Of a stretch of DNA of 64,000 nucleotides, positions 9,202 through 17,182 are shown piece after piece. Each line of letters starts with the position of its first letter. Within the stretch, counting starts at the first letter, position 1. The notes under the pieces are model-generated. The model saw only the letters and a list, made by a program, of their open reading frames with translations, did not search any database and had not been told where the DNA came from. This DNA comes from Shewanella carassii (GTDB lineage Bacteria > Pseudomonadota > Gammaproteobacteria > Enterobacterales > Shewanellaceae): assembly GCF_002777975.1 (NCBI RefSeq), contig NZ_NGVS01000005.1, positions 106,627 to 170,626 on the forward strand. Reading direction: 5' to 3'. The position numbers were made by a program, and so were the translations under genes.

Positions 9202-9230
9202 TTGCATAACACAGACTCAAGCCTTACTAT
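9202..9230 (+). promoter_or_regulatory. Predicted sigma-70 promoter of the trpS leader
   Basis: TTGCAT (9202-9207) and TACTAT (9225-9230) are separated by 17 bases, predicting a start near 9237. This gives a leader of about 195 bases before trpS. TTGACT at 9197 is an alternative -35 but with a spacer too long for this -10. Confidence 0.5.
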
Positions 9231-9291
9231 CCTTGGGTCTTTAAATGTATTTTTGATTAATCCTATGTATTCCCCAATCGACTCATTGCTC

Positions 9292-9339
9292 ATGCAACAG
9301 ACTTGGTGGCGCAGCCCAAACCGGCGGCGTCAGGATTAA
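9292..9339 (+). CDS. Putative trpS leader peptide with tandem Trp codons
   Basis: A 15-codon frame reading MQQTWWRSPNRRRQD then TAA. Two adjacent TGG codons (9304-9309) followed by an Arg codon echo the WWR of E. coli TrpL. An in-frame ATG at 9265 would give 24 residues. Neither start has a good ribosome-binding site, the main weakness. It lies just before a GC-rich hairpin and the Trp-tRNA synthetase gene, exactly where an attenuation leader would be. It was called from codon content and geometry, not homology. Confidence 0.6.
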   Translation: MQQTWWRSPNRRRQD

Positions 9340-9384
9340 ACATAGGTAAAATCATATCTTCCGGGCCGCCATAAGGCGGCCTTT
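9323..9384 (+). promoter_or_regulatory. Transcription attenuator of trpS (antiterminator plus terminator)
   Basis: The terminator is GGCCGCC (9364-9370), loop ATAA, GGCGGCC (9375-9381), then TTT. A competing partner GGCGGC (9323-9328), inside the end of the leader frame, can pair with GCCGCC (9365-9370) and would block the terminator. A ribosome stalled on the Trp codons (9304-9309) leaves 9323-9328 free; one that reaches the stop (9337) covers it. This is the standard logic of ribosome-mediated attenuation. Confidence 0.6.
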
Positions 9385-9430
9385 GTGTATCTGTACGTCT
9401 TATGGCTCCGGCAATCTCAAGGAGAACAAG

Positions 9431-10432
9431 ATGAAACAGATCATACTCACAGGCGATAGACCCACAGGTAAACTGCATATCGGCCACTATGTCGGTTCAC
9501 TCAGGCAAAGAGTCCAGGTTCAAGATGAGTTCGATCAGAACGTGATGATCGCCGACTATCAGGCCTTGACCGACAACGGCCATAACCCGGCAAAGGTGAC
9601 CGACAATATTCTCGAAGTCATGGCCGACTACCTGGCGGCCGGGTTGGATCCGGCCAAGACACGTTTTTGCCTGCAAAGCGCGCTACCGGCGCTGTCGGAA
9701 CTCACCTGTATCTACTTAAACTTGGTGACGGTTGCCCGGCTTGAGCGCAATCCCACAGTCAAGGCGGAGATCCAGCAAAAAGGTTTTGAGCGCAGCCTAC
9801 CGGCGGGTTTTCTGGTCTACCCCGTCAGCCAGACCGCTGATATTACTGCCTTTCGCGCCACTCATGTGCCAGTGGGTGAAGATCAATTGCCCATGCTGGA
9901 GCAAAGCAATGAAATCGTCCGTCGCTTCAACAATCTGGTGGGGGCCGAAGTGCTCAAGGAGTGTCAGGCAATTCTCAGTGACACTGGCCGCCTCCCAGGG
10001 CTCGACGGCAAGGCCAAGATGTCCAAATCCCTTGGCAATACCATAGAGCTGGGAATGAGCAGTGACGAACTCAAGCAAGCGGTGTTTTCCATGTATACGG
10101 ATCCCAACCATCTGAGGGTGGAAGATCCAGGCAGAGTCGAGGGCAATACGGTATTCAGTTATCTCGATGCCTTCCATCCGGACAAGGCGCTGGTAGCCGA
10201 GCTCAAGGCCCATTATCGCCGAGGCGGCCTCGGGGACATGAAGTGCAAACGAATACTCAACGACTGCCTGCAGGAATTACTCGCGCCCATGCGGGAGCGG
10301 CGCAGGCAAGCCCTGGCAGACAAAGGGCAACTACTGGCGATACTGCAAAAAGGTACGGAAGAAGCCAGAGCCATCAGTGATGCCGTACTGCAAGATGTCA
10401 AAGCCGCCATCGGGCTTAATCTGCTTCGCTAA
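9431..10432 (+). CDS. trpS: Tryptophanyl-tRNA synthetase
   Basis: A 333-residue class I aminoacyl-tRNA synthetase that charges tRNA-Trp in the cytoplasm. The HIGH motif appears as [14 protein letters not shown] (near residue 15) and the KMSKS motif as [12 protein letters not shown] (near 200). The N-terminus [18 protein letters not shown] differs from the usual E. coli form (which begins with an AQPSGELTIGNY-type stretch), so this belongs to the other bacterial TrpRS branch and may not be the only TrpRS in the genome. The start at 9431 is set by AAGGAGAA a few bases upstream; the frame open to 9383 would overlap the attenuator. Regulation appears to be by attenuation. Confidence 0.93.
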   Translation: MKQIILTGDRPTGKLHIGHYVGSLRQRVQVQDEFDQNVMIADYQALTDNGHNPAKVTDNILEVMADYLAAGLDPAKTRFCLQSALPALSELTCIYLNLVTVARLERNPTVKAEIQQKGFERSLPAGFLVYPVSQTADITAFRATHVPVGEDQLPMLEQSNEIVRRFNNLVGAEVLKECQAILSDTGRLPGLDGKAKMSKSLGNTIELGMSSDELKQAVFSMYTDPNHLRVEDPGRVEGNTVFSYLDAFHPDKALVAELKAHYRRGGLGDMKCKRILNDCLQELLAPMRERRRQALADKGQLLAILQKGTEEARAISDAVLQDVKAAIGLNLLR

Positions 10433-10471
10433 ACGATTGTTCACTCAGCCAAGAGTCTATAAGCCCGGCAC

Positions 10472-10968
10472 TTGGCTGAGCCTCTCACAGAAACAATTCC
10501 CCCTGTTGGCACTCATACTAACCTTGATACTGCGAGCGCTATACTGCCAGGCTGTTTATTGCAGTGCTGTATCATGCCCAGCTATGCCAACGCCGCCGAA
10601 CAAAGCGTGGCAATCAACTATATCCATGAAGAAGGCCAGGCCAAGGGTAGCAAACTGGCTTATAAGCTGTATCCGGACACCCTGAAACCTATCAGTGAAG
10701 ATTTGGAACTGCCCCTGGAAGCCAGTATCAACTTTTGGAAATACGGCGAGAATAACCAGCATGATGTCAATCATCTGCTGGCCATATCACCCATATTGAG
10801 AGACCCGCTGACGAGGGGGCAATGGCTGGACTTTTATCTGGAGGCCGTGAGCGCAAACAGACAGTCGCCATCACCTACCTGCATTATTCCAATGCAGGCC
10901 TCAGCAAACCCACCCTAGGGCTCGACTTTGTCGACTTTGTCAACTTGGCCTACAGCTACCGCTTCTAA
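10472..10968 (+). pseudogene. Broken PagL-like lipid A deacylase (acyloxyacyl hydrolase)
   Basis: Two frames carry pieces of one PagL-family outer-membrane beta-barrel. Frame one (from 10472) gives ...AEQSVAINYIHEEGQAKG... LELPLEASINFWKYG ... GQWLDFYLEA, then runs into a nonsense tail ending at 10918. The catalytic segment TYLHYSNAGLSKP and the final barrel strand NLAYSYRF lie in another frame (about 10846-10968). The 35-40 residues that normally join these parts, including the FxFEDxxGxG region, are missing, so a frameshifting deletion near 10845 is likely. The 5' end may also be damaged: a hydrophobic signal-like stretch is in a third frame. A tandem GACTTTGTC duplication lies at 10923-10940. 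Intact PagL removes the 3-position acyl chain of lipid A. Confidence 0.7.
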
Positions 10969-10992
10969 CATCCTTTTAAGGTATCGGGCCAA

Positions 10993-11250
10993 TCAATTTA
11001 GCGGCTGATTGGCCCTAAAATAGGTCCACTCTTCCACAATGCTGCCATCCGACAAGTGACAATAGCCTACAGTACCATTTTGCTCCTGAACCAGCTCCAG
11101 CTTACCGCCGGATTCGACACAAAATACCGCTGCCGGATTAGGGCTTCCCACAGTATCTTTCAGACTCTCGGACTCGGTTTTTGCCGCCTCTTCAGAGCAG
11201 CCCCCCAACAACAGCAGAGTGCCCACAGTCATTACAGTTAATACTCGCAT
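10993..11250 (-). CDS. DUF333 lipoprotein
   Basis: An 85-residue putative lipoprotein of the DUF333 family (sometimes named putative hemolysin without good reason). Signal peptide and lipobox LLGGC (Cys18) are followed by the single DUF333 domain, PNPAAVFCVESGGKLELVQ ... GYCHLSDGSIVEEWTYFR, with its two conserved Cys. Function is unknown; members sit in the periplasm or outer membrane. It is monocistronic and convergent with the PagL remnant. Confidence 0.85.
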   Translation of the reverse strand: MRVLTVMTVGTLLLLGGCSEEAAKTESESLKDTVGSPNPAAVFCVESGGKLELVQEQNGTVGYCHLSDGSIVEEWTYFRANQPLN

Positions 11251-11586
11251 CTTGGCTCCTTACTCTGTTCCTTGAATACAATCAATAGCGGCCAAAAATT
11301 GGCCGCTGCCAGCGTGAACCCTCTCCAAGCTACAAGGGCACAGCAGCGTCTGCAAGCGAATGAGCCACTTATCCAAGTCAACAAATCGAAAGTGATGAAC
11401 ATTGTTAAGATAGATCCGCAATTTTTGCCAAGCAGATCGTGGTTTTTCCAATTTGATCGGGTTGGTTTTTTGGCGTTTGACAGTAAAGCGGGTAAAGTGT
11501 CGCGGTTATCACCTTTTTTGATACAAGGCATTAGCCTGCAATTGATAAAAGACCTACAAACATAATAATACAGACAAGGGAAGAGT
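11251..11586. other. Intergenic region between the DUF333 gene and the transporter
   Basis: 336 bases separate two divergent genes. A hairpin AGCGGCCA-AAAAT-TGGCCGCT lies at 11287-11307, without a T run, so not clearly a terminator. No convincing gene is seen; the frames here are short and lack ribosome-binding sites. Confidence 0.5.
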
Positions 11587-13122
11587 ATGAGCGACTCCAA
11601 CTCCTGTGCAGGCAATGACCTGCGCGAAGTCAAGCAACTGGGAATGTGGGCCTCCATCGCCAGTTTAAGCTATATCTTCTGGCTGGTCGGCGGTATGGAA
11701 CTGGTTGAACGTATCGCCTACTACGGTGTTAAGGCCAGTGCCGGACTCTATGCCAAGGCGCCGGCCTCCGAAGGTGGCCTGGGTATCAGCCTCAGCGATT
11801 ACGGTATCATTATCTCAGCCTGGGCCTTGCTGCAGACCTTTGTGCCGGTATTTACCGGCGGGATCTCAGATAGGGTCGGCTATAAAGAGACTATCTTTGC
11901 CTCGACCATCATCAAGATCTGTGGCTACCTCTGTATGGCCTTCTTCCCCAGCTTCTGGGGCTTTTTGTTCGGCGCCATGCTGCTGGCGGCCGGTACAGGC
12001 ATCTTCAAGCCTGGCATCCAGGGAACGCTGGTGCTGTCCACCAACCGTAACAACACCTCCATGGCCTGGGGTATCTTCTATCAGGTGGTGAATATCGGTG
12101 GCTTCCTTGGTCCCTTGGTGGCAGTGCATATGCGGCAGCTGTCCTGGGACAATGTGTTCTACGCCTGCGCCGCCATTATCTCGCTCAACTTCCTGTTCCT
12201 GCTGACTTACAAGGAACCGGGTAAAGAGCAACGTCTGGAACGGCAACGTAAGATCAAGTCCGGCGAACTCAAGCAGGAGATGCTTTGGAAAGACGCCTGG
12301 AGCGAACTGAAAAAGCCGGTAGTCATCTACTATATGCTGGTGTTTTCCGGCTTCTGGTTCCTGTTCAACTCCCTGTTTGACGTGCTGCCGATTCATATTG
12401 CCGAATGGGTCGATACCAGTGTGATTGTCACCAGCCTGTTTGGCCCGGAAGGCACCAGCAACGGCGTACTGCAGTTCTGGCTCGGACTGAATAACGAAGG
12501 TACCAAGGTCATGCCGGAAGGCATGCTCAACCTCAACGCGGGTCTGATTATGACCAGCTGCTTCCTGATAGCCGCTCTGACCGCCAAGTACCGTATCACC
12601 AGCGCCATGCTGGCCGGCTGTCTGCTGTCTATATTTGCCTTTGTGTTGATCGGTGCCACCCATGCGGCCTGGTTTATCGTGTTGGCTATCGCCATGTTCT
12701 CTCTCGGCGAAATGATGATAAGCCCGAAGAAGAACGAGTTTATGGGCAATATCGCCCCCGAAGGCAAGAAGGCCATGTACCTCGGCTTTGTGATGTTGCC
12801 ACAGGGCATAGGCTGGGGCCTGGAAGGCTATTTCGGCCCCAAACTCTATGAGATCTTTGCCTCCAAAGAGATCTTCTCCCGTGAGATGCTACTGGATAAG
12901 GGCATGTCACAGAAGGATGTAGCTGCCATTCCGCAGGGGGAAGCCTTTCATAAACTGGTTGAATTCACCGGCCAAAGTGGCCGCGAGCTGACCGAGATCC
13001 TCTACCAGAGCCACAACATAGGCATGGCCTGGTACATCATAGGTGCCATAGGCACCATTTCCGCCGTCGGCATCTATATCTACGGTAAGTGGCTGCTGAG
13101 AATGCAGCAGGCCCAGGCCTAA
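11587..13122 (+). CDS. MFS transporter, POT/PTR-like
   Basis: A 511-residue inner-membrane protein with about 12-14 helices. The early segment GGMELVERIAYYGVKASAGLY resembles the ExxERFxYYG motif of proton-coupled oligopeptide transporters, and GIFKPGIQGT matches their third conserved region. It has long hydrophilic stretches (about 205-235 and 430-480). It probably imports a small solute with protons; peptide is a guess. It stands alone and ends at a strong terminator. Confidence 0.8.
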   Translation: MSDSNSCAGNDLREVKQLGMWASIASLSYIFWLVGGMELVERIAYYGVKASAGLYAKAPASEGGLGISLSDYGIIISAWALLQTFVPVFTGGISDRVGYKETIFASTIIKICGYLCMAFFPSFWGFLFGAMLLAAGTGIFKPGIQGTLVLSTNRNNTSMAWGIFYQVVNIGGFLGPLVAVHMRQLSWDNVFYACAAIISLNFLFLLTYKEPGKEQRLERQRKIKSGELKQEMLWKDAWSELKKPVVIYYMLVFSGFWFLFNSLFDVLPIHIAEWVDTSVIVTSLFGPEGTSNGVLQFWLGLNNEGTKVMPEGMLNLNAGLIMTSCFLIAALTAKYRITSAMLAGCLLSIFAFVLIGATHAAWFIVLAIAMFSLGEMMISPKKNEFMGNIAPEGKKAMYLGFVMLPQGIGWGLEGYFGPKLYEIFASKEIFSREMLLDKGMSQKDVAAIPQGEAFHKLVEFTGQSGRELTEILYQSHNIGMAWYIIGAIGTISAVGIYIYGKWLLRMQQAQA

Positions 13123-13126
13123 TTGG

Positions 13127-13150
13127 AAACGCCACCTCAGGGTGGCGTTT
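13127..13150 (+). terminator. Terminator after the MFS transporter
   Basis: AAACGCCACC pairs with GGTGGCGTTT across TCAG and runs into a seven-T tract. A textbook intrinsic terminator. Confidence 0.9.
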
Positions 13151-13268
13151 TTTTATCCGCCAATTATTGCCAGCAAATGAGAACTCGATCCCCTTCAGGA
13201 AATCAGCAAGACCCTATAATCAAAAAAACAAAAAATGCATGTAACTATTTGTATCAGAAGGAAGTTTT

Positions 13269-14351
13269 ATGTTTTTCAATCATCATCTTCACCGGCAAAT
13301 AGCTTCATTAAAACAGCAACTCGAAGAGCAGAACCAACAGCAGCGAACGACACAGGCACAATTACAGTCGCAACTGACGCAACTCAAACAGGAAAGGGAT
13401 CAGGCTCTGGCACAAAACCGCGACTTCGCCGCCATGTTGGCCTGCCAGAACCAGGGCGGGCTCATGTTGCAATCGGTACGCGAAGCCATGGCCGAAGACG
13501 CCGGACGTCTGCTTGAGGAGCAAAGCAAACTGGAGCAACTCAACGCCCTGTTCGAACAAACCCGCAGCGCCGTGACCAGGCTGGGAGAGCGAGCCCACCT
13601 GCTCAGTTCACAGTCACAGCATAGCCTGGGCACTGTGGCACAACTGGATACCAGTACCCAAAGCATCAGCCAGTTTGTCAGTGCCATTCAGGGCATTTCG
13701 GCACAGACCAACCTGTTGGCGCTCAATGCCGCCATCGAAGCCGCCCGCGCCGGAGAGGCTGGTCGCGGCTTTGCCGTGGTGGCCGATGAAGTCCGGCAGT
13801 TGGCGGCCAAGGCCAGTGACGCCAGCCAACAGATAGAGCAGTTGGTGCAACAGATCATCACTCAGTCAGAAAGCATACGAACCCTGACAGATGACAACCA
13901 AGGCTGCGCCGATGAAGTGGCCAGCTCGGCGGTGCAGATAGACACAGTGGTCACTCAGGTATTGGCGCAATCGGCGCAGATGCAGCAGGTGATCAGCCAT
14001 GCCGCGACTGTGTCTTTCCTCAACACCACCAAGCTGGATCATGCGGTATGGAAACAACATATCTATGAACTGCTGCAAAACCAGTGTTTTGATCAGCCGG
14101 TAAACAGCCACCATGACTGCCGTTTGGGTAAGTGGTACTACGAAGGACAAGGCGCCAGCCTCTATAGCTCACTCCCGGGTTTCCGCGAGTTGGAAGCGCC
14201 ACATGCATTGGTGCACGAGAGTGGCCGCCTGGCGCTGGAACACGCCGCAGCCGGCGACACCACAGAGCAGGTGATGGCGCTGCAGCGGATGGAAGATGCC
14301 AGTATGCAGGTGGTGCAGGCGATAGACATGCTCATCGCCTCAGTTCAGTAG
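13269..14351 (+). CDS. Soluble chemoreceptor with C-terminal CZB domain
   Basis: A 360-residue methyl-accepting chemotaxis protein without membrane segments. Residues 1-60 are a Gln-rich coiled coil ([18 protein letters not shown]...), residues about 90-240 hold the signalling hairpin with the invariant tip [18 protein letters not shown], and residues about 255-350 form a chemoreceptor zinc-binding domain with the 3His/Cys pattern ([38 protein letters not shown]). Known CZB domains bind zinc and sense hypochlorous acid through the Cys-Zn site. It probably feeds a cytoplasmic chemotaxis or c-di-GMP pathway. Single gene. Confidence 0.9.
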   Translation: MFFNHHLHRQIASLKQQLEEQNQQQRTTQAQLQSQLTQLKQERDQALAQNRDFAAMLACQNQGGLMLQSVREAMAEDAGRLLEEQSKLEQLNALFEQTRSAVTRLGERAHLLSSQSQHSLGTVAQLDTSTQSISQFVSAIQGISAQTNLLALNAAIEAARAGEAGRGFAVVADEVRQLAAKASDASQQIEQLVQQIITQSESIRTLTDDNQGCADEVASSAVQIDTVVTQVLAQSAQMQQVISHAATVSFLNTTKLDHAVWKQHIYELLQNQCFDQPVNSHHDCRLGKWYYEGQGASLYSSLPGFRELEAPHALVHESGRLALEHAAAGDTTEQVMALQRMEDASMQVVQAIDMLIASVQ

Positions 14352-14366
14352 CCGTCAGTAAAATCG

Positions 14367-15080
14367 TCAGTAAGTGACTGACTCCACCTCATCCCGGGTC
14401 AACTCTCTGGCTTCGCCCTCGGCCAGAGAGTCATCCAGCACTATCTGGCCTATCTGGCTGCGATGCAGCGCCAGCACAGGGTTACGAAAGCGGCCGAACA
14501 TGCGTTTTATCTGGTGATATTTGCCCTCAGTGAGTATCACCTCGGCCTCATGGCTTGCCAAAATTCTCAGTTCGGCCGGCGCTGTGATGACGTTTTCAAA
14601 CTCAAAGAAGAATCCGCGCCTGAAAGCCTCAATATAAGTGTCATCCAGCGGATTGGCCAGACGCACCCGATAACGCTTGGCTTTACTCGATGAAGGCAGG
14701 GTCAACGCCTGGGTCCAGCGGCTATCATTACTGAGCAGCACCAGTCCGGTACTCTGCTTATCCAGGCGGCCGGCGATATGCAGCCCTGGCACCAATGCCG
14801 CCGGGGGCAGGCAGTCGAGCACGGTTTTATGCTCGGGATCTTGGGTGGCGCTCACTACTCCGGCAGGCTTGTTCAGCATCCAGTAGACAGGGTTTTGCCG
14901 CTGCAGCCATTGCTCATCGAGACGAATATGACTGAACTCATGGATAAGTCTGTCTGCGGCAAACACCTGCTCGTCATCGAGCCAAACCCGGCCATCGGCA
15001 AGCAATTGCCTGGCCTGTTTACGGGGAATATTCAACTGCCCGGCGAGAAACCTATCCAGCCGTCCTCTCTTACTGCGCAT
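14367..15080 (-). CDS. RsuA-family pseudouridine synthase
   Basis: A 237-residue RsuA/RluE-type RNA pseudouridine synthase. An S4 RNA-binding domain (residues 5-60, LDRFLAGQLNIPRKQARQLL) precedes the catalytic domain, whose Asp is in GRLDKQSTGLVLLSND (near residue 103), with LTEGKYHQIKRMFG near 193. E. coli RsuA modifies U516 of 16S rRNA; this could be RsuA or a paralogue, so no symbol is given. Its start overlaps the end of the upstream regulator gene by 11 bases, implying one transcript and translational coupling. Confidence 0.87.
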   Translation of the reverse strand: MRSKRGRLDRFLAGQLNIPRKQARQLLADGRVWLDDEQVFAADRLIHEFSHIRLDEQWLQRQNPVYWMLNKPAGVVSATQDPEHKTVLDCLPPAALVPGLHIAGRLDKQSTGLVLLSNDSRWTQALTLPSSSKAKRYRVRLANPLDDTYIEAFRRGFFFEFENVITAPAELRILASHEAEVILTEGKYHQIKRMFGRFRNPVLALHRSQIGQIVLDDSLAEGEARELTRDEVESVTY

Positions 15081-15708
15081 CGTTTAAAGTACCTTTAGCT
15101 TCAATCCGATAAGCACAGCGACGTGAGCCATCCAGAATGTGTTCGCGGCGACTGATCTCCACTTCTGGCCCCAGCAACTGCCGGAACAACGCCAGCTCAG
15201 AGCGACAAAAGTTCTGGCAACTCGTGGCCGCTGCGCAAATGGGGCAATGGTTTTCCAGCAGCCAAAAGCCGGTACTGTCCGCTTCAATCTGCGCCATATA
15301 GCCTTCACGGCTTCGGATCTCGGCCAGGCTTTCCAGCTTGTCGGCCAGGGAAGCGGCAGCGGCCATCTGGCTCGAATAGCTCTCGAGGCTCTGCTGCTCC
15401 CTGTGACTGATGAGTTTATCCAAGCCCTCGTCACCAAAGACCTGACGCACTGAAGTTATCAGCTGCAGGCTCAGCTCATCGTGACGGTCGGCAAACAGCG
15501 AGCGACTCTGCTCGGTCAGCGTCCAATAACGCGCAGGTCTGCCGCGGCCTTCGGCCCTGTCTTCAGTCCGCACCAGCCCCTCGGCTTCCAGGGCTTGCAG
15601 ATGTTGACGCACCCCCATACTGGTCAGCCCCAGCTCTGCGGCCAGGCTCTGAGCCGTCTGGGCTCCGTTCAACTTGAGAATGTCGACTATCTTGTCTGTG
15701 GTCTTCAT
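15070..15708 (-). CDS. SufR-like winged-helix regulator (COG2345 type)
   Basis: A 212-residue regulator. The N-terminal winged helix (LKLNGAQTAQSLAAELGLTS, then GVRQHLQALEAEGLV) resembles ArsR/SufR proteins. The C-terminus has a Cys-rich region, ENHCPICAAATSCQNFC near residue 160 and RRCAYRI near 200, in the place where SufR-like proteins bind an iron-sulfur cluster, so redox or Fe-S sensing is plausible. The start at 15708 has GGAGG upstream. It is divergent from a flavin reductase gene, and two TAAAC-N6-GTTTA sites lie between them. Confidence 0.85.
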   Translation of the reverse strand: MKTTDKIVDILKLNGAQTAQSLAAELGLTSMGVRQHLQALEAEGLVRTEDRAEGRGRPARYWTLTEQSRSLFADRHDELSLQLITSVRQVFGDEGLDKLISHREQQSLESYSSQMAAAASLADKLESLAEIRSREGYMAQIEADSTGFWLLENHCPICAAATSCQNFCRSELALFRQLLGPEVEISRREHILDGSRRCAYRIEAKGTLNDAQ

Positions 15709-15760
15709 GGCACCTCCAGCGCTGATTATGCCCGGATCAGGACGCCGCATCCAGATTAAA

Positions 15761-15776
15761 TAAACTTTTTTGTTTA
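15761..15776. promoter_or_regulatory. Operator candidate 1, TAAAC-N6-GTTTA
   Basis: A perfect dyad, extending to AAATAAAC/GTTTATTT (15758-15779), 53 bases before the regulator start. The same core recurs at 15826-15841. The likely ligand is the adjacent winged-helix regulator. Confidence 0.55.
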
Positions 15777-15825
15777 TTTTATCTTTACATTATTAAGTAA
15801 AGCACATACCTTATAAAACAATAAA

Positions 15826-15841
15826 TAAACAAAAAGGTTTA
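15826..15841. promoter_or_regulatory. Operator candidate 2, TAAAC-N6-GTTTA
   Basis: This is the second copy of the same dyad, ending seven bases before the flavin reductase ATG, where a bound repressor would block transcription or initiation. A third, different dyad (CTTTAC-N8-GTAAAG) lies between the two at 15783-15802. Confidence 0.55.
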
Positions 15842-15847
15842 CTTAAA

Positions 15848-16450
15848 ATGAAATACCTAGTCGTCAGCGCCAGCCAACGTTTCCAATCCCAGAGTGCCAA
15901 GGTCGCAGAATTCATCACCCGGGAAATAAAGACCAAGCAACTCGAAGAGGCGGAGCATCTGGAGCTCTGTGGTTGCAATCTTCCCTTCTGGGATGGTGAA
16001 CAACAAAACAAAGGCGCCGACTGGCAACGGATAGAAGCCAAGGTGACAGCAGCCGATGCTCTGGTGCTTATCACTCCGGAATGGGGCGGCATGGCGACAC
16101 CTTTGCTGAAGAACTTTCTGCTGATGTGTGACAGCCAACATACGGCCCATAAGCCTGTGCTGCTGGTTGCAGTTGTCTCAGGCATAAGCGGCGCCTATCC
16201 CATCAGTGAATTGAGAATGAACGCCATGAAAAACAACAAACTGGTGGCGGTGCCGGATCATTTGATCGTCCGCGATGTCGAGAAAATGCTCAACCCCGAA
16301 TGCGACAGCATCCGCGATGCCAGATTAAGAGAAAGGATCGGCTACAGCCTGCATATGTTGGCCCAGTATGCAGCAGCACTGGCACAGATACGTTTTGCCC
16401 ACAGGGACGCCCCCTTTCCCAAACAACAGGAATATTGCTACGGCATGTAA
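15848..16450 (+). CDS. NADPH-dependent FMN reductase family protein
   Basis: A 200-residue flavodoxin-fold oxidoreductase (NADPH-dependent FMN reductase, ChrR/SsuE-like). The phosphate-binding loop is at the N-terminus (VSASQRFQSQSAKV) and LVLITPEWGGMATPLLKNFL (near residues 73-92) is the conserved flavin-contact segment. It likely reduces flavins, quinones or metals in the cytoplasm. It is divergent from the SufR-like regulator, which probably controls it through the paired dyads, and is followed 50 bases later by a VOC protein. Confidence 0.85.
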   Translation: MKYLVVSASQRFQSQSAKVAEFITREIKTKQLEEAEHLELCGCNLPFWDGEQQNKGADWQRIEAKVTAADALVLITPEWGGMATPLLKNFLLMCDSQHTAHKPVLLVAVVSGISGAYPISELRMNAMKNNKLVAVPDHLIVRDVEKMLNPECDSIRDARLRERIGYSLHMLAQYAAALAQIRFAHRDAPFPKQQEYCYGM

Positions 16451-16500
16451 ACAAAGGCCCAGATAAGAAGGAAAAAGGGCAAATACCAAGGAGAACGCAA

Positions 16501-16920
16501 ATGATACAACTGGAACATCTGAACCTGGTGGTCGCAGACCTCCCCAAGACCCTGGATTTTTACCGCGCCGCCTTTCCTCACTGGCAGATCCGCTGCCAAG
16601 GAGAAGGAAGCTGGTATGGCAAGCCACGAAAATGGCTCCACTTCGGTGATGACTATCAATACCTGGCTTTCAGCGATAACGGTGAGGGCAATAACCGCGA
16701 CTTGAGCGGTCATCAACCCGGGCTGGCCCACTTCGCCTTTGTCACAGCAGACATTGACGGGGTGATCAAGCGCCTGCAGGACGCAGGCTATAGCATAGAT
16801 AAAGACGGTGCCGACGAGCCCTGGCGCCGCAATGTGTACTTTATCGACCCGGCCGGGTTTGAAGTGGAGTTTGTCCAGTATCTGAGCGATCTGCCAAAAC
16901 AGCGCAATCGCCCTAGCTAA
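16501..16920 (+). CDS. VOC (glyoxalase-like) family protein
   Basis: A 139-residue vicinal-oxygen-chelate protein with two beta-alpha-beta-beta-beta units. Metal or substrate residues expected by the family can be seen: His6 in LEHLNLVV, His in LAHFAFVT (near 76) and Glu in GFEVEFVQYL (near 121). Such proteins include glyoxalases, dioxygenases and resistance proteins; the substrate cannot be told. The start at 16501 follows AAGGAGAA by six bases. It is likely co-transcribed with the flavin reductase. Confidence 0.85.
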   Translation: MIQLEHLNLVVADLPKTLDFYRAAFPHWQIRCQGEGSWYGKPRKWLHFGDDYQYLAFSDNGEGNNRDLSGHQPGLAHFAFVTADIDGVIKRLQDAGYSIDKDGADEPWRRNVYFIDPAGFEVEFVQYLSDLPKQRNRPS

Positions 16921-16943
16921 GGGCAGTCATAAATAGCCTTACA

Positions 16944-16977
16944 GGCTCCCTCGCCTTCGCTCACTGGGTGGGGAGCC
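16944..16977 (+). terminator. Weak hairpin after the VOC gene
   Basis: GGCTCCC pairs with GGGAGCC across a 20-base loop; there is no strong T run. It may end the flavin reductase-VOC transcript. Confidence 0.4.
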
Positions 16978-17182
16978 GCCTTGATTCACTTCTTGGCAAA
17001 CAGACTGTATAACCAGCCCAGGGTGACGGCACCTTGCCGTAAGACCGAATTCAAAATAGACCGGCATAAAGACCCAAAGCCGCTATTGACGCGGGTTTCA
17101 AGAGCAAAAGGATCTGATGGCGCGGCGCTGTATGACTAGACTTATACGAAGCCAACAATAGGCTGGCTTCGAGGATAACGTC

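Noticed and set aside
11287..11307. Hairpin AGCGGCCA/TGGCCGCT as terminator or riboswitch
   Set aside because: No T run on either strand and no recognisable aptamer; listed only within the intergenic note.
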